A DNA stretch of 64,000 nucleotides from Methylomonas methanica MC09 (GCF_000214665.1 NC_015572.1:2170001-2234000); one strand, 5' to 3'. Shown: positions 34,774 through 44,272, counted from the stretch's first letter. Notes: generated by a model from the letters alone, not told the origin. Program-made: numbers and translations.

Positions 34774-35733
34774 TTAATCGTCTTTCATAGCTTGCCAGTG
34801 GTGATAACTGCACAAGCCGTCAAAGTATTGATCATCAACCCCCAGCGCTTCACAACAAACCCTACACTCATAGTAAGAAAGGCTACCCCCGCACGCAGCA
34901 CACAAATCTTCAGCAACGATAAAGGTTTCTCTGCCACAGTCAGGACAAGTGTCAATGGGAGAATCCCCACCATTTTTCACAGCATAGTAAATCTCATACT
35001 CGAAGGCCTCGTTGAGCGCTGCTTCAGTCATTTCATCGATGCTTGAAACGAACCCACATGTGGAGCACGAAAACTCAAGTGAGTAGTTCGATTCGGTATC
35101 ATGGTCAATTGGTTTAATTAAAGCTGAGTCACATTGCGAGCAACGCAAATGTATTGCCATATTAGACATTGCATCGCTATTCCATTCGATAAGGCTTATG
35201 GCCTTCCGGCAATCATCTAATTCGCGCTGGTAAACTTCCGCTACATCGAGCAGCACACCCCATATTTGCTCACCTAGCAAATCTATTGGTTCATATCCAA
35301 GCTGACCTGACAAGAAATTGCGTATTATGATAAAGGAATCGGCTACTAGCTCCTTTATTCTATCCGTGGACTCAGTTGTGCAGTAATGCTCAATTTCGTT
35401 TCTGATGCCAACAATTTTCTTAAATAGCCTCCAATCTATTTCGATACCTAGAGAAGAAAAGCGCTCTTCGATTTGTTGGACATCAACAGTCTTCTTTCCC
35501 TCTCCTCTAAACACAACAACTCCGTTAGCATCGAATTCAGGCTGGATCCTTTGCTTTATCAAGACTTCGTCGGAGTCTGGTGGTGACAACTCCCTCAATC
35601 GTTCCTTGAAGAGAAGCAATATCCCTGCGGTTATGTTCCGAATCGCAGAAAGCGCTCTGCGCGGGTCACTGGACTGGTAGTCTTCGACTCCGATCTGGAT
35701 TGACTGAACGGCGTTCGCAAGAATAGTGTTCAT
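34774..35733 (-). CDS. HEPN-like protein with zinc ribbons
   Basis: A 319-residue protein. The helical N-terminal half (residues ~1-175) carries an R-x4-H motif (RNEIEH, Arg111-His116) in a long-helix context, the signature of HEPN ribonuclease-like domains. The C-terminal part has at least four Cys pairs (RCSQCD, CSTCG, CPDCG, CAACG, CRVCC) making two or more zinc ribbons. HEPN proteins act in defence and toxin-antitoxin systems; the zinc ribbons may bind RNA. No antitoxin is adjacent. Codon use is less GC-rich than the ICE backbone. Confidence 0.7.
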   Translation of the reverse strand: MNTILANAVQSIQIGVEDYQSSDPRRALSAIRNITAGILLLFKERLRELSPPDSDEVLIKQRIQPEFDANGVVVFRGEGKKTVDVQQIEERFSSLGIEIDWRLFKKIVGIRNEIEHYCTTESTDRIKELVADSFIIIRNFLSGQLGYEPIDLLGEQIWGVLLDVAEVYQRELDDCRKAISLIEWNSDAMSNMAIHLRCSQCDSALIKPIDHDTESNYSLEFSCSTCGFVSSIDEMTEAALNEAFEYEIYYAVKNGGDSPIDTCPDCGRETFIVAEDLCAACGGSLSYYECRVCCEALGVDDQYFDGLCSYHHWQAMKDD

Positions 35734-35909
35734 GACAAATAAGTGGCTGAATAGTGTTTTCGGTATTTATCATGAATTTCACTTTCCGACAATGTTGGTC
35801 GGTGACTGGTTAAACTGGAATTGCTGGAACTCAAAGAATACGAGTGACAGGCAGCTCAGGGTCGGGTTTAACCGTTCAACCCATTTCGCATGCAATCGAA
35901 GGATTGTAT

Positions 35910-36719
35910 TCAACGATCACTATACTTAGTCGTGCAAACATGATTGGCATCGCAGGATACCGTTCTCTTGATAGCGGTTGGTCGCTTGATCTCTGGTTTT
36001 GCCATCGGTTGTTCGACAGCCAAAGTATTAGGCAGAACGGGGGAGGGCGGCATGATGGGTGCTCTAGCAATTTGCTCGGGGGATGAACCATTGGCCACCA
36101 GTGTCATGGTGTTGCCGCTTTGGGTGATAGTGAAATATTTCAAGGTGTTCATGCCAATCAATACTTCCTCCAAATGCTGGTTGATGGCTGCATCGAGGTT
36201 TCTGATTTCAGCGTTGCCGATTTTCAAGCTGGTTAACTGGGTAAGCCGATCAACAACTTTACCACCCGCCGTATTTGAATTGATTGGCATACCGACAGGC
36301 AAGTTGGCTGCATAGGCTAAATTCGCAGGAATTGACGTTATCGTCGCGCCGGTATCAATCAAAAAGGGCATGGGAACGTCATTAATATATGCAGTGCCTC
36401 GAAAATGCCCTTGCCGGTCGGCCGTTATTTCAAGGCCGCCTGAAATCGGAATAGCAATAGGTTCAGCCCCGCCAGGAATTAAAATGGTTGGTGATGTTGG
36501 GTGGTGAGCTGCTCTTTGTTTCAGCAATCTATCGGCACCTTGCCAAAGCCCGAACAACATCAGCGCCGGTACTAAAAGGTATCTGAGACTACCAGTGCTT
36601 TGTTTAGCCGGTTTTTGGCGGTACTTACCGCGTTTGAGCAATTGGTCAAAGTCACCGACATTCGATTTTGACGCTGATTTATGTTTTTCCCAGTAGTAGT
36701 CTCTATCCTGTATGCCCAT
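35910..36719 (-). CDS. Retropepsin-like aspartic protease (clan AA, TIGR02281-like)
   Basis: A 269-residue protein: cytoplasmic basic N-terminus, one transmembrane helix (about residues 46-60) and a periplasmic retropepsin domain (residues ~95-205) with the catalytic motif FLIDTGATITSIP (Asp122) and the flap-like HFRGTAYINDVPMPF strand before it. It probably works as a dimer. The C-terminal tail is Pro-rich. It lies 15 bp downstream of the DUF6794 gene on the same strand, in one operon. Confidence 0.85.
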   Translation of the reverse strand: MGIQDRDYYWEKHKSASKSNVGDFDQLLKRGKYRQKPAKQSTGSLRYLLVPALMLFGLWQGADRLLKQRAAHHPTSPTILIPGGAEPIAIPISGGLEITADRQGHFRGTAYINDVPMPFLIDTGATITSIPANLAYAANLPVGMPINSNTAGGKVVDRLTQLTSLKIGNAEIRNLDAAINQHLEEVLIGMNTLKYFTITQSGNTMTLVANGSSPEQIARAPIMPPSPVLPNTLAVEQPMAKPEIKRPTAIKRTVSCDANHVCTTKYSDR

Positions 36720-36734
36720 GTCGTCCTCTCAAGG

Positions 36735-37016
36735 TTATAACGTTCGCCATAATGCGCCGATTATCACATGATAGACATCGTCAGGATGATAAGTACCGCA
36801 CGCTGCGCGCAATTGGCTGTCAACCTGGTTTAGCCTGCCATTCTGGATCGCCGGACTAAGCGTGAAATGCAGATTGTACAAGTCTTCCTGATTCATGGCG
36901 GAAATGGCTAGCTTGTCTTCGTTGCTAAAAACTAAAAGCAGGTGTTCAACGGTTTCCGGAATTGTGACGGGCGGGGCCGTCAGTTCGAGTTTTAGAGCTG
37001 GCCAATTCTTAGTCAA
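36735..37016 (-). CDS. DUF6794-like protein
   Basis: A 93-residue protein with the pattern ETVEHLLLVFSNEDKLAISA, MNQEDLYNLHFTLSPAIQNG and CGTYHPDDVYHVIIGALWRTL, matching the DUF6794 family of small helical proteins of unknown function. It is immediately upstream of the retropepsin gene. Confidence 0.75.
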   Translation of the reverse strand: MTKNWPALKLELTAPPVTIPETVEHLLLVFSNEDKLAISAMNQEDLYNLHFTLSPAIQNGRLNQVDSQLRAACGTYHPDDVYHVIIGALWRTL

Positions 37017-37131
37017 TTTAAGCGTACTTGTTGTCTGACGGCAGCTTAGGGCGATTTGTCACCGGGTTGTCACAAACTTATCCACAAGTTTTGGGGATAA
37101 AAGTGACAGGTCAGCCAAGAGGTAGGTAGTA

Positions 37132-37674
37132 TTAAATCCCTGTTGGTAGTTTCGAACGCATCAGTTCCCTTCTATCCAACCGGTTGCCATCCACTATGAA
37201 TGTACCGTCACCGACTGCGTGTAAGGTCCGTTGTTCTACTCGGTCGCCATCAAAATAAGCTTCAACGCCTTCAAGGATGACGATGTTGTGCTTTTCGACT
37301 AAATCAATAACCCGGCATTCAATATTTGCCAGGCATTCTTTAATTAAAGGTGCTCCCACGTGCATTCCCTTCATCGGTGTCAGTCCGAATTTTGCAAATT
37401 TATCCGTCTCCGCGCCGGTACAAATACCGACCCCAACGACCTGATCGATGAGATCCAGAGTGGGAATGGCAATGACGCATTCTTTGGTACTTTCGATTGC
37501 ATGATACGAATAATTCCAAGGGCCCGTCGTGATGGCAAAGCGCGGGGTAAAATCCATCACCATGGTCCAGGAAATGGTCATGATATTATTTTTCAGCCCG
37601 TCACATGTCGTCACGAGAACAACGGGGCCTGATTCAATTAAGGTGAATGCCCGGCTAATTGGCATCGTCTGCAT
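37132..37674 (-). CDS. Flavin reductase-like protein
   Basis: A 180-residue flavin reductase-domain protein (FMN-binding split barrel) with the typical PVVLVTTCDGLKNNIMTISW N-terminal segment, the NYSYHAIESTKECVIAIPT segment and a C-terminal RLDRRELMRSKLP. The ATG at 37674 has GGGAGA eight bases upstream and is preferred to 37689. Such proteins supply reduced flavin or act as FMN oxidoreductases; the partner is unknown. It appears as stand-alone cargo. Confidence 0.85.
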   Translation of the reverse strand: MQTMPISRAFTLIESGPVVLVTTCDGLKNNIMTISWTMVMDFTPRFAITTGPWNYSYHAIESTKECVIAIPTLDLIDQVVGVGICTGAETDKFAKFGLTPMKGMHVGAPLIKECLANIECRVIDLVEKHNIVILEGVEAYFDGDRVEQRTLHAVGDGTFIVDGNRLDRRELMRSKLPTGI

Positions 37675-37794
37675 TTCGACATCTCCCATTGCTTACACAG
37701 TAATCCCTAGCGATAAGATTACCAACGAAACAAAACGAATCGGCGTGTAAAGAGTGGCGACCACAGGTTTTGCGGTCACCACGGGTTTCGTTCA

Positions 37795-38418
37795 CTAAAT
37801 TTCTGTTTGCTCTGAAATCTCCAACGCATCGTCAACTTCGATGCCTAGATATCGCACAGTACTTTCAAGTTTAGTATGACCCAACAACAGTTGAACGGCC
37901 CGCAAATTTTTGGTTCGACGGTAAATCAAGGTCACTTTGGTCCGGCGCATCGAATGGGTGCCATAAGCAGCCGGATCAAGTCCAATCGATGTCACCCAAT
38001 GCTCGACTATGCGAGCATATTGCCGCGTTGAAAGGTGCGGCGATTCGTGGATTCGACTCGGGAAAAGATACGCATCGGATTTCAGTTGAGCTTGGCTTAT
38101 CCAATTTGCCAAAGCGTCTCTGGTTTGCTCCGTGATTTCGAATTGTACTGGTCTATGCGTTTTCTGCTGCATGATGATTGCGCGCGACGAGACTCGGCCC
38201 GCTTGAGCAATATCGCAGACTTTCAGTTTCACCAGATCGCATCCACGAAGTTTGCTATCGATAGCAAGATTGAATAACGCAAGTTCGCGCGTGTTTTTGG
38301 ACATCTGCAAACGAATGCGTATGGCCCAGATTTCCTTCAGTTTTAATGGTGATTTCTGACCAATTAACTTGCCTTTGTTCCAGGGGGAATGTCCCACGAT
38401 TGAGTTTTCTGAGTTCAT
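37795..38418 (-). CDS. Tyrosine recombinase (short integrase)
   Basis: A 207-residue protein with the complete catalytic set of tyrosine recombinases: Arg58 (SKLRGCDL), His155-x-x-Arg158 (THSMRRTK), His181 (LLGHTKLEST) and Tyr190 (VRYLG). It lacks the N-terminal core-binding domain of typical phage/ICE integrases, so it is not the likely ICE integrase; such short recombinases occur with invertible or cassette-type cargo. It sits at the right end of the cargo block, just before the transfer genes resume at 38606. Confidence 0.88.
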   Translation of the reverse strand: MNSENSIVGHSPWNKGKLIGQKSPLKLKEIWAIRIRLQMSKNTRELALFNLAIDSKLRGCDLVKLKVCDIAQAGRVSSRAIIMQQKTHRPVQFEITEQTRDALANWISQAQLKSDAYLFPSRIHESPHLSTRQYARIVEHWVTSIGLDPAAYGTHSMRRTKVTLIYRRTKNLRAVQLLLGHTKLESTVRYLGIEVDDALEISEQTEI

Positions 38419-38605
38419 GACAAAACTCCTAACGGTTGATTAAGGAGATCTATTGTCATGCTTGTAATCGTTCAAAGTCGGCTGTTCCTATCCCGGGCAA
38501 GATGGCTTTAGAGAAAACCCTGAATCATTGAGATAGGGTTTCCGGTGGGTTGTAAGGCGTGCTTGAATAAGAATGCAGTCGTGTAAAAGCCTGGAGTTAG
38601 CCGTC

Positions 38606-39097
38606 ATGCGGTATCAGCTGACCGTCTGTGGTGTTCTATTAATCAGTTCGCCTTTGCTGAGTATGGCAGAACCGGTGGTGCTTTATGACAGCGGCCGCAC
38701 CACGCGGTTGCCGATTCAGCCGCAGACACTGCATCTGCAAACACCCGTCACCGCTAACTTTGATGTACAAATCGATACTTTGCCGATCAAAACCCCGTCG
38801 TTGTCGCCGGGTAATGTGGTTTCCCGCCGTATTGATCGGCTGTATCTGGATCGACCGGTGTTTTTGGTCGGTGCTGATCCCTTGTCCATGCACTGGTTAG
38901 TGTTGCATCAAGCTCAACTCAAGCAGCTTCACGCCATCGGTCTGGCGGTCAATGTCGAAACCCAGGCGCAATTACAACAATTGCGAAAAACCGCAGGTGG
39001 CTTGGAGATCCATCCGCTGGCCGGCGATGCCATGGCCGCGCAATTGGCCCTGCAACATTACCCGGTGTTGATCACGGCGTCGCGGATCGAACAATGA
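38606..39097 (+). CDS. TIGR03765-family ICE protein (PFL_4695-like)
   Basis: A 163-residue exported protein (signal peptide ending near SMA-EPV). The segment GNVVSRRIDRLYLDRPVFLVG-like, with PVFLVGADPLSMHWL and a final HYPVLITASRIEQ, identifies the TIGR03765 family, always encoded just before TraD in this ICE class. The ATG at 38606 follows GGAGTTAGC. Its stop overlaps the traD start by 4 bp (ATGA). Confidence 0.88.
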   Translation: MRYQLTVCGVLLISSPLLSMAEPVVLYDSGRTTRLPIQPQTLHLQTPVTANFDVQIDTLPIKTPSLSPGNVVSRRIDRLYLDRPVFLVGADPLSMHWLVLHQAQLKQLHAIGLAVNVETQAQLQQLRKTAGGLEIHPLAGDAMAAQLALQHYPVLITASRIEQ

Positions 39098-41148
39098 AGT
39101 CCCAGTATCCGGTCGAAGCCTTGCTGCGGCCGCCGGTCGAACTGTGGTCGGCGGTTTGTGCCTTCGCTTGTGCGTTGCTGGCCGGCCTGGCGCCGTGGGC
39201 TATCATGATGACGCCATCGGTGGGTTATGCCACGGCTGGCTTATTGACGCTGCTCGGTTTGGCTAGAACCCGGCAAGCGTTATTCGTCTTGCGCTATCAA
39301 CGCAACATGCGCAAGCTGCCACGTTATGAAATCGCAGCCCAAGACATTCCGGTCAGCCGCCAGCGTTTGTTTTTGGGTAAAGGCTTTTTGTGGCAGCAAA
39401 AACACACCCAACGGTTGCGCGATACCTTGCATCCTAAGGTGCGGCGCTATATCGAACCGTCCTTTGCCTATCAACTGGCCCGGCGTTTGGAGCGCCGCTG
39501 GGAATCATCGCCAACGTTGCAGCCGTTGACCAAACTGATGCAAAGCCCAGCCTGGTGGAACCCGGTCGCGCCGTTACCGCCGGTCGGCGGCAAACCGCAG
39601 ATTCATGCGGTGGAACTCGAAGAACAGCCGGTCAGTATGGATTTGCGCGAACGGGTCGGGCATACCCTGGTGCTGGGCACTACCCGGGTCGGCAAAACCC
39701 GGCTGGCCGAACTCTTGATCACGCAGGATATCGCCCGCGGCGATACCGTGATCGTGTTCGATCCGAAAGGCGATGCCGATCTGATGAAACGCATGGTCGC
39801 AGAAGCCAAACGCGCCGGTCGCAGTCGGCATCTGTATCTCTTCCATCTGGGCTATCCGGAGATTTCCAGCCGCTATAACGCCATCGGCAATTTCTCCCGC
39901 ATCACCGAAGTCGCCACCCGCTTGACCAACCCCTTGCCCAGCACTGGCAATTCGGCGGCGTTCCGTGAATTCGCCTGGCGCTTTACCAATATGATCGCCG
40001 TGGCGCTGGTCAAAATGGGCAAACGCCCGGATTATAAATTGATCACCCGCTACATCACCCATATCGAGCCACTGTTGACCGAATACTACCGGCAATGGCT
40101 GCCCGACGTGGCGCCGCCGGACTGGGAACAACAGGTACAGCGCATAGCCGCTTCCATCAACGAACGCGATTTACCCTTTGCGCTAAAAGGCCGATCGCCG
40201 GAAGTGATTGCCCTGGTACGCTATGTCAAAGACAATGGCTTTTACGATGCCGTCGCCGATGGCCTGCGGTCGGCGTTCGAATACGACAAGACCTATTTCG
40301 ATAAAATCGTCGCATCCTTATTGCCGTTGATGGAAAAACTGATTACCGGCAAAACCGCGGCGCTGATCTCGCCGGACTACACCGACATCGCCGACACTCG
40401 GCCCATCATCGACTGGCGGCAAATCATTCGCCGTCAAGGCATCGTCTATGTCGGGCTGGATGCCTTATCGGATATGGCGGTAGCATCCGCAGTCGGCAAT
40501 TCCATGTTTGCCGATCTGGTCTCCGTTTCCGGCGAAATCTACAAACACGGCACCGACCACGGTCTGCCGGATGCGGTAAAAACCCATGAGCTGCCGACGA
40601 TTTCCTTGCATGCCGACGAATTCAACGAATTGATCGGCGACGAGTTTATTCCCTTGCTCAACAAGGCCGGCGGCTCGGGGTTTCAAGTCACGGCCTATAC
40701 CCAAACCTGGTCGGATGTGGAAGCCCGCATCGGCAACAAGGCCAAAGCCGGGCAGGTGGCCGGCAACTTCAATACCCTGATCATGCTGCGGGTCAAAGAA
40801 CTGGCCACCGCCGAAATGCTCACCAACCAAATCGACACCTGTAACATCAGCACGCTGATGGAAGTATCCGGCGTCAACGATTCGGCCGATCCCAATTCCC
40901 CCATCGATTTTACCTCGCAAAACCAGGACCGCATTTCCGTCACCGAAATGCCGATGATTTCACCGGCCACCGTGATGGCCTTACCCAAAGGCCAGGCCTT
41001 CGCCTTGCTGGAAGGCGGCAATCTGTGGAAAATTCGCATCCCGTTGCCAACTAAAGCCAACGATGCGCTGTTGCCGAAAAACCTGCAGGAGGTGGCCCAT
41101 GAAATGCAGCGCCGCTATCTGACCAACGACCACTGGTGGGCAGGCTGA
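39094..41148 (+). CDS. traD: Conjugative coupling ATPase TraD (TIGR03743)
   Basis: A 684-residue type IV coupling protein: two N-terminal membrane helices (residues ~15-60), a Walker A motif LVLGTTRVGKTRLAELL (about residue 195) followed by VIVFDPKGDADLMKRM, and a Walker B region ISLHADEFNELIGDEF, then TAYTQTWSDVEARIG. It couples the relaxosome to the secretion channel. The length is normal and the frame is intact. The next gene starts two bases after the stop. Confidence 0.95.
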   Translation: MKSQYPVEALLRPPVELWSAVCAFACALLAGLAPWAIMMTPSVGYATAGLLTLLGLARTRQALFVLRYQRNMRKLPRYEIAAQDIPVSRQRLFLGKGFLWQQKHTQRLRDTLHPKVRRYIEPSFAYQLARRLERRWESSPTLQPLTKLMQSPAWWNPVAPLPPVGGKPQIHAVELEEQPVSMDLRERVGHTLVLGTTRVGKTRLAELLITQDIARGDTVIVFDPKGDADLMKRMVAEAKRAGRSRHLYLFHLGYPEISSRYNAIGNFSRITEVATRLTNPLPSTGNSAAFREFAWRFTNMIAVALVKMGKRPDYKLITRYITHIEPLLTEYYRQWLPDVAPPDWEQQVQRIAASINERDLPFALKGRSPEVIALVRYVKDNGFYDAVADGLRSAFEYDKTYFDKIVASLLPLMEKLITGKTAALISPDYTDIADTRPIIDWRQIIRRQGIVYVGLDALSDMAVASAVGNSMFADLVSVSGEIYKHGTDHGLPDAVKTHELPTISLHADEFNELIGDEFIPLLNKAGGSGFQVTAYTQTWSDVEARIGNKAKAGQVAGNFNTLIMLRVKELATAEMLTNQIDTCNISTLMEVSGVNDSADPNSPIDFTSQNQDRISVTEMPMISPATVMALPKGQAFALLEGGNLWKIRIPLPTKANDALLPKNLQEVAHEMQRRYLTNDHWWAG

Positions 41149-41149
41149 C

Positions 41150-41437
41150 ATGGCGACCCAAACCCTGCAGCGCCATTCGGCTCAACAAGCCGCAGAGCAG
41201 GGCATACTGGTCAAACTGCTGACAAAATTACTGCAAGCGTTGCTGTTTCTGATCATGACCTTAGGCTTTTCCATTGCCACGGAATGGATCGGCATGGCGA
41301 CCGGTTTTTGGGATGAGCCTGGCACCCGGCACAGTCAAGCCATGCTGGAACAAGAGCTCAGTGTGCTGAATACCGACTTTCGCCGCAGTGTCATCGTTGA
41401 ACAACCCTCCCGGTTTGCCAGGCGATTCGCCGATAAT
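41150..41437 (+). pseudogene. TIGR03747-family ICE membrane protein, 5' part (split by IS200-type element)
   Basis: The first 96 codons of a TIGR03747 protein (MATQTLQRHSAQQAAEQGIL, one membrane helix at ~25-47, then WDEPGTRHSQAMLEQELSVL). The frame stops at a TAA contributed by the inserted element. Joining base 41437 to 42061 restores AD-N-F-Y-D-L-S-F-R-K-T-G and a 248-residue protein of normal length. As it stands the gene is disrupted. Confidence 0.85.
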
Positions 41438-42060
41438 TAATGACGGTAAACCCCCGGCTCTGCCGGGGGACTCCCAAAGGTTTGACCTATAAGGCGGTCA
41501 ATTGGATTCTCAGAAACTTGATCAATAGTTTGGAGAATCCAGAATGAGAGAGTACCAAAGTCTGAGCCACACGAGATGGAATTGCAAATATCACGTTGTA
41601 TTTATCCCGAAGCGAAGACGAAAAGTGATGTTTGGTGAATTGCGTAAGCATTTGGGATCGATATTCCATGAGTTGGCGAAGCAAAAGGGTTGCGAGATTG
41701 TAGAAGGGCATTTGATGGCGGATCACGTCCATATGTGTCTGAGCATTCCGCCCAAATATGCCGTATCGAATGTCGTAGGCTTTATCAAAGGTAAAAGTGC
41801 GATCTCGATTGCCAGGACGTTTCGAGGAAAGAGCAAGAACTTCACAGGAGAAAATTTCTGGGCAAGAGGATTCTTTGTTTCGACGGTGGGTCTTGACGAA
41901 GAGATGGTCAGAAATTACATCCGAGAGCAGGAACGTGAAGATGATCGTTACGAGCAGTTGAGCCTTTGGAAAAGTTGATCGCCTTTAGGCGATTCCAGTA
42001 ATTCGCCCCTTTGAGGGGCTAACCATAATAAGCCCCCGGCTTTGCCGGGGGTGATTTAAC
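41438..42060 (+). mobile_element. IS200/IS605-family element (623 bp)
   Basis: A small element with a single tnpA and subterminal hairpins at both ends: CCCCCGGCTCTGCCGGGGG near 41452-41470 and CCCCCGGCTTTGCCGGGGG near 42032-42051. There are no inverted terminal repeats or target duplication, as expected for this family. The bounds are inferred from the reading frame restored by exact removal (41438-42060) and could be shifted by a base or two. Confidence 0.85.
41544..41978 (+). CDS. tnpA: IS200-type Y1 transposase TnpA
   Basis: A 144-residue HUH/Y1 transposase: TRWNCKYHVVFIPKRRRKVM, the HUH motif in MADHVHMCLSIPPKY (His-Val-His) and a C-terminal helix with the catalytic Tyr in EEMVRNYIREQE. 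These enzymes move single-stranded DNA by peel-and-paste and can excise precisely. The gene is complete. Confidence 0.93.
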   Translation: MREYQSLSHTRWNCKYHVVFIPKRRRKVMFGELRKHLGSIFHELAKQKGCEIVEGHLMADHVHMCLSIPPKYAVSNVVGFIKGKSAISIARTFRGKSKNFTGENFWARGFFVSTVGLDEEMVRNYIREQEREDDRYEQLSLWKS

Positions 42061-42519
42061 TTTTATGACCTGAGCTTTCGTAAAACCGGCATCGAAAGCC
42101 TGATCATCGCCTTAGCCAAACCGACTCCAGGTGTCGATGACAGCGGCTTCAGACAGCGCTTGCGACACTATTATCAGCTTGCAGAGGATTACATTCTGGC
42201 CGCCATGCTGATCACTGAAGTCTTTGCCGTGCGTCTGGCAGTGTTGATCATGGCGCTGCCGGCCTTCGTGTTATTAGGCTTGATGGGCTTAACCGATGGC
42301 CTGGTGCAGCGCGACATTCGTCGATGGAGCGGTGGGCGGGAAAGCTCGTTTGTCTATCACTGGGCCAAAAAACTGCTATATCCTGCATTGATACTGCCCT
42401 GGATATTGTATCTGGCCATTCCCAGCAGCCTCCATCCCAACCTCGTCGTATTGCCGTTTGCAATACTGTTTGCGCTATCGGTCAGGGTGATGGCTTCGAT
42501 GTTTAAGAAATATTTGTAA
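42061..42519 (+). pseudogene. TIGR03747-family ICE membrane protein, 3' part
   Basis: The frame continues FYDLSFRKTGIESLIIAL, has membrane helices around ILAAMLITEVFAVRLAVLIM, ALPAFVLLGLMGL and two near the C-terminus, and ends in MASMFKKYL. It is in the same frame as 41150-41437 once the IS is removed. An internal ATG at 42160 could allow translation of a fragment. Confidence 0.85.
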
Positions 42520-43028
42520 GGCTGTAAAGGCAAAAAGCTGACCATGATTGAGAAGAATGCAGAACCTTAACTCACTTTATTGGTCGCGATTCTCCAAGCC
42601 GGTTAGGTTGAAAAGTCCAGATTTGGTGAGCTGGAATGCTACAAAGCCGTCGCTGGTGACCTCACTAATCCGGCCAAAACCAGCCGCTGGGGATGCCGGC
42701 GAAATTTACCATCCCTAAATTCAGTAAATGGCAGCTTTTCGGCAAGCAACCTTGCGTCCTCCTTGGCTCGACCCGGCCAGAAAGCTGCCGGTCGCGACTG
42801 AAAGCTTTGTGATGACGAATATGGCGGAATGAAGGTGGGCAATGTGCTATTGATTCAGATGGTGTTATCGTTTTGTCTACTGTTTTGGCAATTTGACACT
42901 CTTGAAAGCCAATAAAATCGAGGAGACTGTTTTGAACATTAGATTTTTGGCTCAAAATAATCAATGTTTTCAATCCAATTTTAGCGTTATGCGCTATTTC
43001 TAGCGCCTAAATTTTAGAATATTAAAAT
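42520..43028. other. Non-coding interval with palindromic repeats
   Basis: About 500 bp. Around 42728-42795 GGCAGCTTTTC and AGAAAGCTGCC arms can pair, a REP-like palindrome that contains GACCCGGCCAG. A small hairpin GCGCTA-TTTC-TAGCGC (42991-43006) lies just before the next gene. The frame at 42665-42973 on the minus strand covers the palindrome and is not called. Confidence 0.5.
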
Positions 43029-43826
43029 ATGAGAAAAGCTTTAGAACATCCATCATTTCCGCAACCGCCAAGTGACAGTGTCTCGCTTTGGCGCTACATG
43101 GACATCGATAAATTGGAGTGGATGCTAGAAAACGGACGGCTATTTATCCCAAATGCTGATCGCCTTGGAGACCTTTGGGAGGGAAGAACCCCGCAAGGGT
43201 ATATCGATTGGTGGAAGCGGGAAATTGAGAAGGCAACGACGGATGAGTTAAAAGCCACCCTCGCATACAATCGCGACTTCGTTTTTAGGTTTTCTCAAGC
43301 GTTTCGGTCTCGCTACTTCGTCACATGCTGGCACATGAATGAGCATGAGAACTATGCAATGTGGAAGTGCTATACAAATTCAATCGAGGCAGTTGCAATT
43401 AAGACGACTTATAAACAATTGGTTGATGTTCTTCCCTATTACACCTATACAGGCATAGTTCGCTATATCGACTACTCGACAGAAAAATTGCCGTTTGGAA
43501 ACCTCTTTGAGTACATCATGCACAAGGACAAAGTTTTTTCATATGAGCAAGAAGTTCGTGGAGTAGTATCGCCTACACCGGAAGCACCGAAAGACAAAGC
43601 CGCTGCCGAAGACTTTAAGCACTTTATTCAGCATCACTTTGAGCTTACTTCAAATCCCGGCTTTTATGCTTTCGCACCACCGATTGATTGCGCGTTACTA
43701 ATTAACGCGATTGTGCTTCACCCTGACTGTAATGATGTGTTTCAAGAACGGATAAATGAGCTATGTTCCAAGCACTCGCTGCCAAATCCAGAACGATCAC
43801 ATCGATCAAAGCCCAATGCGCTTTAA
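43029..43826 (+). CDS. DUF2971-like protein
   Basis: A 265-residue protein with the DUF2971 pattern: LWRYMDIDKLEWMLENGRLF, NADRLGDLWEG, then YFVTCWHMNEHENYAMWKCY and AVAIKTTY, and a late YEQEVRGVV. DUF2971 proteins are frequent in genomic and defence islands; the activity is unknown. It is the first cargo gene after the interrupted TIGR03747 gene and may be a separate unit from the downstream cassette. Confidence 0.8.
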   Translation: MRKALEHPSFPQPPSDSVSLWRYMDIDKLEWMLENGRLFIPNADRLGDLWEGRTPQGYIDWWKREIEKATTDELKATLAYNRDFVFRFSQAFRSRYFVTCWHMNEHENYAMWKCYTNSIEAVAIKTTYKQLVDVLPYYTYTGIVRYIDYSTEKLPFGNLFEYIMHKDKVFSYEQEVRGVVSPTPEAPKDKAAAEDFKHFIQHHFELTSNPGFYAFAPPIDCALLINAIVLHPDCNDVFQERINELCSKHSLPNPERSHRSKPNAL

Positions 43827-44272
43827 ATTCAAATTAAAATTGACTAGATAAAACGGCTCGGACTGTCTAATGTTTTGGCTGCCTGCTTATTGCCGTTTGC
43901 TAAACTTCGCGAATGGCAAGTGTGGGGAACCTTAAATTCATGCCCGAATGACGGCAGTGGGTCGGCTGAACTCAGTGACGACTGGCCGCTTTCAGGAATC
44001 GAATTTCATTGACCGCTTCCGGCGATGAATCTGAAGAGCAGACGGTCGCTAGGCGACCCCTTACAAACTGACTCCTTTATTACATCAGTGTCTCCTATTG
44101 AGTCGATAGCTGCATGCGGATTTAAGCGATAGTTGCTCGATTGCATAGCGTGTTACCGTTTTTAATCACCCCAAGATCAAATATATGTGGGCGGTATTTT
44201 TTTATGTTACAAACGACTTTTTCAGCAAAACGATAACGATCCATAAAACTCTTTACTTACAAGCAATATATC
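43827..44272. other. Intergenic region before the LRR cassette
   Basis: About 450 bp: contains repeat R (43958-44060) and, after ~44165, AT-rich sequence that probably holds the promoter of the LRR gene. No gene is seen. Confidence 0.5.
43958..44060 (+). repeat. Dispersed repeat R, copy 3 (complete)
   Basis: The reference copy used to recognise the family: TGGGTCGGCTGAACTCAGTG at the left, GACTGGCCGCTTTC, ATTGACCGCTTCCGGCGATG in the middle and GGTCGCTAGGCGACCCC at the right. An inverted copy lies at 47924-47999, so the two bracket the LRR/J/FRG cassette. Confidence 0.75.

Noticed and set aside
37795..38418. Tyrosine recombinase as the ICE integrase
   Set aside because: It is only 207 residues, lacks the core-binding domain and lies in the middle of the element rather than next to an attachment site.
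42665..42973. 102-residue minus-strand frame after the TIGR03747 gene
   Set aside because: It covers a palindromic REP-like repeat (GGCAGCTTTTC/AGAAAGCTGCC), so the translation is a product of the repeat.
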